Positions 1 to 5,647 of a stretch of 7,506 bases of DNA are shown here, in pieces. The translations under genes and the position numbers were made by a program. Origin of the DNA: an uncultured Selenomonadales bacterium (GTDB lineage: Bacteria > Bacillota_C > Negativicutes > Selenomonadales > Selenomonadaceae); contig CAMJNB010000057.1 in the NCBI GenBank assembly GCA_946407175.1, positions 1-7,506 on the forward strand, in the 5' to 3' direction. The stretch's first letter is position 1. Each line of letters begins with the position of its first letter. The notes under the pieces were generated by a model. It made no database searches, was not told where the DNA came from, and worked only from the letters and a program-made list of their open reading frames with translations.

Positions 1-12
1 GACGCGCGCCCC

Positions 13-49
13 GTCCGACCAAGTCGCCGGACGCGACTTTTGGTCGGAC
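13..49 (+). terminator. Strong GC-rich hairpin, possible terminator of an upstream gene
   Basis: The arms 13-27 and 33-49 are complementary (left GTCCGACCAAGTCGC; the right arm is its reverse complement with two extra T) around a 5-nt loop. A T-rich run (TTTCTTTTT, 53-61) follows after three bases, which fits a Rho-independent terminator for a gene ending left of the window. It is much more GC-rich than the sequence after it, so it may instead be part of a dispersed repeat together with the palindrome at 63-93. Confidence 0.45.
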
Positions 50-62
50 ATGTTTCTTTTTG

Positions 63-93
63 TTACTTTTTCTTTGCGCCAAAGAAAAAGTAA
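63..93. repeat. Perfect 14-bp palindrome with a 3-nt loop
   Basis: TTACTTTTTCTTTG (63-76) and its exact reverse complement (80-93) flank CGC. No T-run follows on the + strand, so a terminator role is weak. The perfect symmetry directly after another hairpin looks like a dispersed palindromic element, but no second copy is present in this window. Confidence 0.6.
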
Positions 94-221
94 ATCCTAA
101 AAAATTTTAAAAATTTATCAAGCTTTGAATTATTCCACACGCCCTAACATCTACAAACTAACCGTTAACAGCTAATTATAACATTTAAAACAAAGAATAA
201 AAGTATTTGCGTGAAATAAGC
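94..221. other. AT-rich intergenic stretch without a gene
   Basis: No reading frame with a plausible start and ribosome binding site is visible on either strand, and no RNA gene is recognised. It holds A/T runs such as AAAAAATTTTAAAAATTT near 103-120. It probably serves as upstream spacer for the promoter at 222-251. Confidence 0.5.
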
Positions 222-251
222 TTTACGGCGTCCAAAATTTTTTGCTATAAT
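222..251 (+). promoter_or_regulatory. Sigma-70/SigA-type promoter with extended -10
   Basis: A perfect TATAAT (246-251) is preceded by TGC (243-245), giving the extended -10 pattern TGnTATAAT. TTTACG (222-227) is a 4/6 match to TTGACA with an 18-nt spacer. Transcription would start near 257-259, giving a leader of about 170 nt before cheB. This is the best housekeeping promoter in the window and probably drives the cheB-fliA group, although upstream genes may also read through. Confidence 0.65.
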
Positions 252-280
252 GAAGGAACTTTGCTAAGTCGGGCGAATAG

Positions 281-307
281 TAAATTGGTAATTAATTTGT
301 ACGATAG
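281..307 (+). promoter_or_regulatory. Candidate sigma-28 (FliA/SigD) promoter before cheB
   Basis: TAAA (281-284), exactly 15 nt, then TACGATAG (300-307). The SigD consensus is TAAA-N15-GCCGATAT, so the -35 core and spacing match exactly, as does the central CGATA of the -10 (5 of 8 bases). The start would fall near 313-316, upstream of the leader ORF. Because fliA lies in this operon, the site would give positive feedback. The first two -10 bases deviate, so this is a candidate only. Confidence 0.45.
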
Positions 308-340
308 GTAATTCGCTTGCCTAAAAGCGACACTAAAAAG

Positions 341-422
341 AAAGGAAGTGAGTGCGCGGGCTTCGGCGTATAACTTGTCAGAAAAGTAAAACTATGAAAG
401 TTGTACGGGTATCCGCCGCGCA
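341..422 (+). promoter_or_regulatory. Structured leader with an RBS-like site and a hairpin before cheB
   Basis: AAAGGAAG (341-348) is the only good Shine-Dalgarno-like sequence upstream of cheB, yet it lies about 80 nt from the cheB ATG. Downstream, TGCGCGG (353-359) pairs with CCGCGCA (416-422). Inside it, TATAACTT (369-376) can pair with AAGTTGTA (398-405) with one G-U. The fold would enclose nearly the whole leader ORF and end 6 nt before the cheB start. It matches no riboswitch class I recognise, including c-di-GMP-I. The fold was drawn by eye. Confidence 0.35.
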
Positions 423-432
423 AGATGAATGA
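352..432 (+). CDS. Candidate 26-residue leader peptide translationally coupled to cheB
   Basis: A GTG start at 352 lies five bases after AAGGA (342-346) and opens a 26-codon frame that ends at TGA 430-432. The stop overlaps the cheB ATG (429-431) as ATGA, the classic arrangement for coupled translation. cheB has no Shine-Dalgarno of its own: the 15 bases before it (GCCGCGCAAGATGA region) lack a purine-rich site. The frame is closed by TGA immediately before the GTG. The predicted peptide is basic (MRGLRRITCQ..., ending KVVRVSAAQDE) with no known domain; an internal ATG at 394 would give a 12-residue version. It may be a regulatory leader, or the remnant of an upstream gene's 3' end. No homology is claimed. 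Confidence 0.4.
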   Translation: MRGLRRITCQKSKTMKVVRVSAAQDE

Positions 433-1586
433 TTCGTGTATTGATTGCTGATGACTCGGCGTTCATGCGAAAAGTTCTTTCAGATTTATTTGAAAAGCAA
501 AATGATTTTCAAGTGGCAGGAACAGCAATCAATGGGAAAGATACTGTTGAAAAGGTAAAAAGGCTTAATCCGGACTTGCTTACATTAGACGTAATGATGC
601 CGGTAATGAACGGGCTTGACGCACTTGCAATAATCATGGACGAATGCCCTTTGCCGGTGGTAATGGTAAGCAGTATGACGCAAGAAGGCGCGGACGCTAC
701 AATAAGAGCACTTGCCTTAGGTGCGGTTGACTTTGTAGGAAAAGCCGGAGGACCTATTTCAAAAATCGACACGATAGAAGAAGAATTACTTGCAAAGTGT
801 CGAGCGGCGGCGCAAGCTCACGTTTCCAAATCACGTCCCGTAACAGATTCAAAGCCCATTGTATTTACACCTAAGCCGAAAAATTCCGATCCGCCCGTAA
901 TGCGCAGAATAGAAGTCAAGCGGCGTACCGGCTACATACCGGGACAAAAGCCGGAAATAGTGAAAATTCCTGCGGCGAATATTCCCAAGCCAGCCTTCGC
1001 ACCCAGTGTAAGCGGTAAAAAATTGGTGGCTATCGGAACTTCAACCGGCGGACCACAAGCACTTCAATCAGTCATTACGCGACTGCCAGGCAACCTTCCC
1101 TGCGGCGTCGTAATTGTTCAACATATGCCTGCAGGCTTTACAAAGTCACTTGCCGAGAGGTTGAACTCCATAAGCGAAATTGCCGTAAAAGAGGCGGAAA
1201 ATGACGAAATCATAAAGGCGGGACAAGTTTATATAGCGCCGGGCAATTACCATTTACGCGTGGCTACGATAGCCGGCGGCGGCAGAAAAATCGTACTAAG
1301 TCAAGAACCGCCGGTAGGTAATCACCGCCCAGCAGTAAACGTTATGTTTGACTCCGTAGCACAGATAGGCACCAACTTAGTCTCGGTCATTATGACGGGA
1401 ATGGGTGCGGACGGTTGCGAAGGTATGAAAAAAATTAAGGCAAACGGCGGTTATTCAATCGCGCAGGACGAAAAAAGTTGCGTCGTCTACGGTATGCCGA
1501 AAGCAGTTGTCGACGCAGGTCTTGCCGATGAAGTACGGCCGCTTGATAAAATCGCGGAAGCCATTGTAGAGGCTGTAAAGCGTTAA
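429..1586 (+). CDS. cheB: CheB: chemotaxis response regulator, protein-glutamate methylesterase
   Basis: CheB removes methyl groups from (and can deamidate) chemoreceptor glutamates in the cytoplasm, resetting receptor sensitivity when phosphorylated by CheA. Residues 1-120 form the receiver domain: acidic pair D8/D9, phosphoacceptor D54 in LTLDVMMPVMNG, S81, and K105 in DFVGKAGG. A Lys/Pro-rich linker (about 130-195) leads to the methylesterase domain, with the catalytic triad visible as S205 (GTSTGGP), H232 (VQHMPAGF) and D328 (TGMGADG). The length of 385 residues is slightly above usual because of the linker. The start is fixed by the family N-terminus MIRVLIADDS and by an in-frame TGA directly upstream. 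The ATG has no Shine-Dalgarno and overlaps the stop of a short leader ORF, which suggests coupled translation. First chemotaxis gene of the run; it ends in tandem stops TAATAG. Confidence 0.97.
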   Translation: MIRVLIADDSAFMRKVLSDLFEKQNDFQVAGTAINGKDTVEKVKRLNPDLLTLDVMMPVMNGLDALAIIMDECPLPVVMVSSMTQEGADATIRALALGAVDFVGKAGGPISKIDTIEEELLAKCRAAAQAHVSKSRPVTDSKPIVFTPKPKNSDPPVMRRIEVKRRTGYIPGQKPEIVKIPAANIPKPAFAPSVSGKKLVAIGTSTGGPQALQSVITRLPGNLPCGVVIVQHMPAGFTKSLAERLNSISEIAVKEAENDEIIKAGQVYIAPGNYHLRVATIAGGGRKIVLSQEPPVGNHRPAVNVMFDSVAQIGTNLVSVIMTGMGADGCEGMKKIKANGGYSIAQDEKSCVVYGMPKAVVDAGLADEVRPLDKIAEAIVEAVKR

Positions 1587-1593
1587 TAGTTAA

Positions 1594-1621
1594 GTGATCA
1601 GTGGTCGGTGATCGGTGATCG
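1594..1621. repeat. Heptanucleotide tandem repeat, GTGATCG type (4 units)
   Basis: Units in strict 7-nt register: GTGATCA, GTGGTCG, GTGATCG, GTGATCG. The array fills most of the cheB-cheA gap and lies just upstream of the cheA ribosome binding site (GGAGG, about 1650-1654). It is non-coding. It belongs with the other short-period arrays in this operon. Confidence 0.85.
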
Positions 1622-1660
1622 GAAAAATCTTATACTGAAAGCTACAACGGAGGTATTTGA

Positions 1661-3790
1661 ATGGAAACTAATCAATATATGGAGATGTTTCTGGACGAAT
1701 CGCATGAACATTTGCAGTCTCTTAACGACGGTCTTCTCGGCTTAGAAGATAACGCCGAAGATTTATCCGTACTTAATGAAATATTTAGAAATGCGCATAC
1801 CTTGAAAGGTATGTCGGCGACTATGGGTTACAACAAAATCGCCGAACTTACGCACGAAATGGAAGACGTGCTCGATATGCTTCGTAAGGAACAACTTAAA
1901 GTCAGCGAAGACATTATCGACACGCTTTTTAAATGCGTTGACTCACTCGAACAGATGATTGACAATGTAGGTAACGGCGATCCGGAAGATTTAATCGATG
2001 TTTCCGGCTTGGTCGCGAAGTTGTCGGCAATATTAAGCGGTAAAGCCGCACCTGCTGATGCCGCCGCCGCTCCCGCTACTGCAGCACCTGCTGCCGCCGC
2101 ACCTGCGCAAGCCGCCGCACCTGCCGCAGGGTCGAGTTCTGCCAAAACTTATGACCTTACAGACTCTGAAAAATCCGTCATTCAAGAGGCTACAAACAGC
2201 GGTCTGCGCGGTATTCATTTAACCGTAACTTTGGCTGAAACCTGTCTTTTGAAATCTGCGCGTTCTTACATGGTTATGAATGCGCTTGATGAAGTCGGCG
2301 AAGTTATTAAAACCATTCCGCAATCTGAAGACTTGGAGCAGGAAAAATTTGACCGCAGTTTTGAAGTCATCTTAGTATCACCTGCAGAAGAAGCGGCAAT
2401 TCAAGAAGCGGTTATGAACATTTCAGAAATTGACAAGGCTGAGACTGAAATTATAGACTTGACTGCAAAGCCTGCACCTGCACCCGCACCTACTCCCGCA
2501 CCTGCACCTGCGCAAGCCGCCGCACCTGCCGCGCCTGCAAATGCACCTGCGCCGCCACCTGCACCTGCACATAAAGCCCCGTCCGCGTCGAAAGCCCCAC
2601 CTGCTCAACCTTCAGGCGGCGCCGGAGCGTCCAAAAAAGCTCATGCAAGTCAGTCCGTCCGCGTCGATATTGATAAACTCGATACGCTGATGAACTTAAT
2701 GGGTGAATTGGTCGTCAACAAAGTTCGTCTTGAACAAATTGGACAGACGCACAGACTTTCCGAACTTACAGAGACGCTTGAACAAATGGACCGCGTTACC
2801 ACTGACCTTCAAAATATCGTTATGAAAGTCCGCATGGTTCCCGTAAGCCAAGTGTTTAACCGTTTCCCGCGCATGGTTCGCGACGTTACCAAAGAGCTTA
2901 ACAAAGAAATTAACTTGACTATCGAAGGTGAAGAAACAGAGCTTGACCGTACCGTTATTGACGAAATCGGCGATCCTATCATGCACTTGCTCCGTAACTC
3001 ACTGGATCACGGCGTTGAAATGCCTGATGACCGCGTTGCAAAAGGTAAGCCGCGTGTAGGTGAAGTTAAACTTATCGCCCGTCACGAAGGCAATAACGTC
3101 GTAATTATGGTTACTGATGACGGTAAAGGCATTGACCCCGATGTTATCAGACGCAAGGCGGTTGAAAAAGGTCTTTTTACGCAAGATGAAGTTGAACGCA
3201 TGGACGACGCGGACGCAGTCAGAATTATTTTCTTGCCCGGCTTTTCAACGGCAGAAAAAATTTCCGATATCTCCGGACGCGGCGTCGGTATGGACGTTGT
3301 ACGCAGTAAGATTGAGTCTTTAAGCGGACATGTTGACGTTGAAACGCATGTTAATGAAGGCTCGGTCTTTAAAATAAAATTGCCGCTGACATTGGCGATT
3401 ATTCAAGCTATGTTGGTAAAAGTGCAGGAAGAAGTTTACGCCGTGCCGCTCGGCTCAATCGACAGCACGATTAACATTCAGCCGGAAGAAATTAAAACGG
3501 TACAGAATCGTGAAGTTATCGTATTGCGCGGTGAAATTATTCCTATCATTCGCATGGAACAAACGCTGTTCGTGCCGCACGTAAAAGACTCGGAAGAATT
3601 ATTCGTAGTCGTAGTTCACGCGGGCGAATCTAAGGCGGGTATCGTCGTAGATAAACTTATCGGACAGCAGGAAATTGTTATAAAGACACTCGGCAACTTG
3701 TTCATGGGTCTTAAGATGTTCTCCGGCGCGACGGTACTCGGCGACGGACGCATTGCGCTGATTTTGGACGTTGCAACAATGTTGAATTAG
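1661..3790 (+). CDS. cheA: CheA: chemotaxis histidine kinase
   Basis: CheA autophosphorylates on a histidine in response to receptor state and passes phosphate to CheY and CheB; it acts in the cytoplasmic receptor-CheW array. Domains in order: P1/Hpt about 1-110 with phospho-site H46 in RNAHTLKG; Ala/Pro linker about 129-160; P2 regulator-docking domain about 170-266; a longer Pro/Ala linker about 269-330; P3 dimerisation about 333-400; P4 ATPase about 405-575 with N box (N446 in HLLRNSLDHG), G1 box (DDGKG, 486-490) and G2 box (GRGVGM, 539-544); P5 CheW-like domain about 582-709. All catalytic motifs are intact. The ATG follows GGAGG at a good distance. The two linkers share an exact 29-bp in-frame repeat flanking P2. 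A 13-bp repeat array follows the gene. Confidence 0.98.
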   Translation: METNQYMEMFLDESHEHLQSLNDGLLGLEDNAEDLSVLNEIFRNAHTLKGMSATMGYNKIAELTHEMEDVLDMLRKEQLKVSEDIIDTLFKCVDSLEQMIDNVGNGDPEDLIDVSGLVAKLSAILSGKAAPADAAAAPATAAPAAAAPAQAAAPAAGSSSAKTYDLTDSEKSVIQEATNSGLRGIHLTVTLAETCLLKSARSYMVMNALDEVGEVIKTIPQSEDLEQEKFDRSFEVILVSPAEEAAIQEAVMNISEIDKAETEIIDLTAKPAPAPAPTPAPAPAQAAAPAAPANAPAPPPAPAHKAPSASKAPPAQPSGGAGASKKAHASQSVRVDIDKLDTLMNLMGELVVNKVRLEQIGQTHRLSELTETLEQMDRVTTDLQNIVMKVRMVPVSQVFNRFPRMVRDVTKELNKEINLTIEGEETELDRTVIDEIGDPIMHLLRNSLDHGVEMPDDRVAKGKPRVGEVKLIARHEGNNVVIMVTDDGKGIDPDVIRRKAVEKGLFTQDEVERMDDADAVRIIFLPGFSTAEKISDISGRGVGMDVVRSKIESLSGHVDVETHVNEGSVFKIKLPLTLAIIQAMLVKVQEEVYAVPLGSIDSTINIQPEEIKTVQNREVIVLRGEIIPIIRMEQTLFVPHVKDSEELFVVVVHAGESKAGIVVDKLIGQQEIVIKTLGNLFMGLKMFSGATVLGDGRIALILDVATMLN
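2099..2532. repeat. Exact 29-bp direct repeat pair flanking the CheA P2 domain
   Basis: The copies are at 2099-2127 and 2504-2532, each beginning GCACCTGCGCAAGCCGCC. They are identical over 29 bases and 405 bases apart. Both encode APAQAAAPAA in the same frame (residues 147-156 and 282-291). The surrounding linkers also carry many CACCTG/CACCCG hexamers encoding Ala-Pro. Recombination between the copies would remove 135 codons in frame, including P2. Confidence 0.85.
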
Positions 3791-3808
3791 TAACCAAACA
3801 TTAATTAA

Positions 3809-3907
3809 GTGACTTAACTAAGAAACTTGACTAAGCGACTTGATTAAGAAATTTAAACAAGCGACTTTGCTAAGAAACTTAACTAAGGCGATTTAACTAA
3901 GCGACTA
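3809..3907. repeat. 13-bp tandem repeat array (7+6) in the cheA-cheW gap
   Basis: Seven units run from 3809 to 3900: six of 13 bp and one of 14 bp, such as GAAACTTGACTAA and GCGACTTGATTAA. A half unit (GCGACTA, 3901-3907) follows and runs into the cheW ribosome binding site AAAGGAGG. Units starting GTGA/GCGA alternate with units starting GAAA, which gives a 26-bp higher-order period. Each unit can be read as a heptamer (xxxACTT) plus a hexamer (AACTAA). No reading frame or terminator is apparent. Confidence 0.85.
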
Positions 3908-3926
3908 AAGGAGGCTTAACTTTTTT

Positions 3927-4403
3927 ATGGCAAAAGATAGTGCGACAAATGATCTTGGCGATGAAAATGCCATAGACGCCGGAATGCAGGTCGTTGCCTT
4001 CAAATTGCGCGACGAAGAATATGGAGTAAATATTTTTCAGGTACAGGAAATTCGTAACCTCGTAGACATTACGCGCGTACCTTTTTCCGCCAGCTACATT
4101 AAAGGCGTTATCAATCTGCGCGGAAGTGTCTTGCCGGTAATTGACCTTAAAAAGCGGCTAGGACTTGAACAGACGCCGTACACCGACAAAACACGTATTG
4201 TTACGGTTAAGGTAGGCGACTTGCCGGTAGGTATGCTTGTGGACGCGGTAACTGAAGTTTTAACCATTCCCACAAAATTGGTTGATACAAAGAAGGCAAT
4301 CAGCGAAAAAGATATCGGAAAATTTTTAAGCGGCATAGGCAACATGGACGGGCGTCTTGTCATTATGCTGAATTTGGAAGAAATTGTCGGCTTACCGGGA
4401 TGA
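3927..4403 (+). CDS. cheW: CheW: receptor-kinase coupling protein
   Basis: CheW is a cytoplasmic adaptor that links chemoreceptors to the P5 domain of CheA. The 158-residue protein is one CheW domain after a short acidic N-terminal extension (about 18 residues). Family signatures are visible: VVAFKLRDEEYGVNIFQVQEI (about 22-42), the receptor/CheA-contact segment YIKGVINLRGSVLPVIDLKK (about 57-76) and the C-terminal GRLVIMLNLEEIVG. It lies 136 nt after cheA across a 13-bp repeat array. The ribosome binding site AAAGGAGG (3907-3914) is strong, but its 12-nt spacing to the ATG, over a T-run, is longer than usual and could reduce initiation. No closer in-frame start exists, so ATG 3927 is the natural choice. 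Confidence 0.97.
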   Translation: MAKDSATNDLGDENAIDAGMQVVAFKLRDEEYGVNIFQVQEIRNLVDITRVPFSASYIKGVINLRGSVLPVIDLKKRLGLEQTPYTDKTRIVTVKVGDLPVGMLVDAVTEVLTIPTKLVDTKKAISEKDIGKFLSGIGNMDGRLVIMLNLEEIVGLPG

Positions 4404-4404
4404 T

Positions 4405-4438
4405 AGATCGCTAGTTGTCAGATCGCTGGTAACTAGCT
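4405..4438. repeat. Degenerate short repeats and a small inverted repeat, cheW-cheC gap
   Basis: AGATCGCT occurs at 4405-4412 and again at 4420-4427, 15 bases apart. GCTAGTT (4410-4416) is inverted as AACTAGC (4431-4437) with a 14-nt loop. It is not a clean heptamer array, but it resembles a decayed member of the family in the neighbouring gaps. There is no T-run, so it is not a convincing terminator. Confidence 0.5.
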
Positions 4439-4462
4439 AATCCCTAAAACGGAGGATAACTT

Positions 4463-5077
4463 ATGATTGATGAATATGACTTGACGCCAATACAAATGGA
4501 CGCACTGCGGGAGATAGGCAACGTAGGCGCAGGAAATTCGGCTACTGCCCTTTCGCAAATCATAAACAAAAGAATTGATATGAACGTACCGAAAGTAGCG
4601 CTTGTGCCGATTGAAACGGTACCCGACCTTGTAGGCGGTCCCGACACGATAGTTGTAGGTATTTTCTTGAGAGTTTACGGCAAGGCGCCGGGCAACATTC
4701 TTTTCCTTATGCCGCAGAAAAGCGCCTTCTACCTCGTCGATACGCTTATGGGCAGAGAACACGGCACGACGAAGAAATTGGACTTTATGGACGAATCGGC
4801 GCTCATGGAAATTGGCAACATTCTTTCCGGCGCCTACTTAAATGCATTTTTTAACTTTACGCATATTTCAATGTTGCCGTCAATTCCCGCTATGGCAATG
4901 GATATGGCGGGCGCAATTTTAAATATAGTGCTTGTACAGCTCGGACAAATGGGAGATCAAGCAATGGTTATCGAGACAGAATTTTTGGCAGAGGACGACG
5001 GCATTAACGGACATTTCTTCTTGGTGCCTGATCCCGGTTCGCTCGGAACCTTGATTAAGGCAGTGGGAGTTGAATAG
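4463..5077 (+). CDS. cheC: CheC: CheY-P phosphatase, CheD partner
   Basis: CheC dephosphorylates CheY-P and binds CheD in the Bacillus/Thermotoga-type adaptation system; it is cytoplasmic. The 204-residue protein shows both halves of the CheC/CheX/FliY phosphatase signature (D/S-xxx-E-xx-N-x22-P). The first is D13-E17-N20-P43, in the EIGNVGAGNSATALS segment. The second is S112-E116-N119-P142, in the EIGNILSGAYLNAF segment. Both E/N pairs are intact with exact 22-residue spacing, so two active sites are expected. It lacks the extra N-terminal and C-terminal parts of FliY, which separates it from that relative. The start is supported by GGAGG about 7 nt upstream. cheD begins only 2 nt after its stop, so the two are probably made in step, in keeping with their complex. 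Confidence 0.95.
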   Translation: MIDEYDLTPIQMDALREIGNVGAGNSATALSQIINKRIDMNVPKVALVPIETVPDLVGGPDTIVVGIFLRVYGKAPGNILFLMPQKSAFYLVDTLMGREHGTTKKLDFMDESALMEIGNILSGAYLNAFFNFTHISMLPSIPAMAMDMAGAILNIVLVQLGQMGDQAMVIETEFLAEDDGINGHFFLVPDPGSLGTLIKAVGVE

Positions 5078-5079
5078 TT

Positions 5080-5565
5080 ATGGCAGACCTTATCAAAGTC
5101 GGCATGGCTGACTACAAGGTCGGTCGCAGTCCGTCTACACTCATAAGCTACGGCTTAGGCTCGTGTATCGGCGTTTCCTTGTACGATCCCCAAAAGAAAG
5201 TCGGCGGCTTACTCCACATCATGTTGCCGGACAGCACGCAGGCAAGGGCAAGCGACAACCCCGCGAAATTTGCAGATACCGGCATTCCGCTTATGCTTAG
5301 TGAAGTTATAGCGTTAGGCGCGTCAAAGAGTCGGCTTGTAGCGAAACTTGCAGGCGGCGCGCAGATGTTTGCCTTTGCCAATGCCACTGACATTATGCGC
5401 GTAGGTACACGTAACGCGGAGGCGGTAAAGCAGATTTTACGGCGCAACGGCATTAAGGTTATTGCGGAAGATACCGGCGGCAACTACGGGCGGACTGTAC
5501 AAATTGACCTTAACACCGGCGTTTACAAAGTTAAGACCATTGATCGCGGCGAAAAGGATATTTAG
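5080..5565 (+). CDS. cheD: CheD: chemoreceptor glutamine deamidase
   Basis: CheD deamidates specific receptor glutamines to glutamates and, bound to CheC, adjusts CheY-P turnover. The 161-residue length is normal. The nucleophile C29 lies in GLGSCIGV, and H46 in GLLHIMLPD is the catalytic histidine. The third member of the Cys-His-Thr triad (Thr21 in Thermotoga, six residues before the Cys) is Ser23 here, a conservative change. Other family blocks are AKLAGGAQMF (about 88-97) and EDTGGNYGRTV near the C-terminus. The start codon follows the cheC stop by 2 nt; its ribosome binding site GGGAG (5065-5069) lies inside the cheC end, which supports coupling. Confidence 0.96.
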   Translation: MADLIKVGMADYKVGRSPSTLISYGLGSCIGVSLYDPQKKVGGLLHIMLPDSTQARASDNPAKFADTGIPLMLSEVIALGASKSRLVAKLAGGAQMFAFANATDIMRVGTRNAEAVKQILRRNGIKVIAEDTGGNYGRTVQIDLNTGVYKVKTIDRGEKDI

Positions 5566-5570
5566 TTGTT

Positions 5571-5647
5571 AGCTTAGAGCTTAGAGCGTACAGCTTAGAG
5601 TTTTATCCTCAAAGCTGAAAGCTAAAAGCTAAAAGCTGAAAACTAAT
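5571..5647. repeat. Heptanucleotide array, AGCTTAG and AGCTRAA types (11 units in phase)
   Basis: The whole stretch reads as 11 consecutive 7-mers: AGCTTAG, AGCTTAG, AGCGTAC, AGCTTAG, AGTTTTA, TCCTCAA, AGCTGAA, AGCTAAA, AGCTAAA, AGCTGAA, AACTAAT. Even the poorly matching units keep the register, so the array appears to have decayed by substitution rather than by insertion or deletion. It fills the cheD-orf gap up to the next ATG. The two halves are partly complementary and could form an imperfect hairpin. Confidence 0.9.

Noticed and set aside
1..100. Frames open from the window edge (ending TAA 91-93 and TAA 98-100) and an ATG at 50
   Set aside because: They run through two hairpins and encode low-complexity Phe/Lys-rich sequence with no family signal. 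The tail of an upstream protein cannot be excluded, but nothing supports it.
257..428. c-di-GMP or other known riboswitch in the cheB leader
   Set aside because: No conserved core of c-di-GMP-I/II, THF or cobalamin classes is visible; only generic stems and a short ORF.
1608..1636. Internal promoter before cheA (TATACT 1631-1636)
   Set aside because: The -10 is 5 of 6, but the -35 (GTGATC, in the heptamer array) matches only 3 of 6, and there is no extended -10. Too weak to list.
1828..2608. Minus-strand frames opposite the CheA linkers rich in Gly/Arg/Cys or Ala
   Set aside because: They are reverse readings of the GCN/CCN repeats that encode Ala-Pro; composition is low-complexity, and cheA is clearly the real gene.
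5571..5647. CRISPR-like array
   Set aside because: Units are 7 bp with no spacers and no cas genes nearby; it is a simple tandem repeat.
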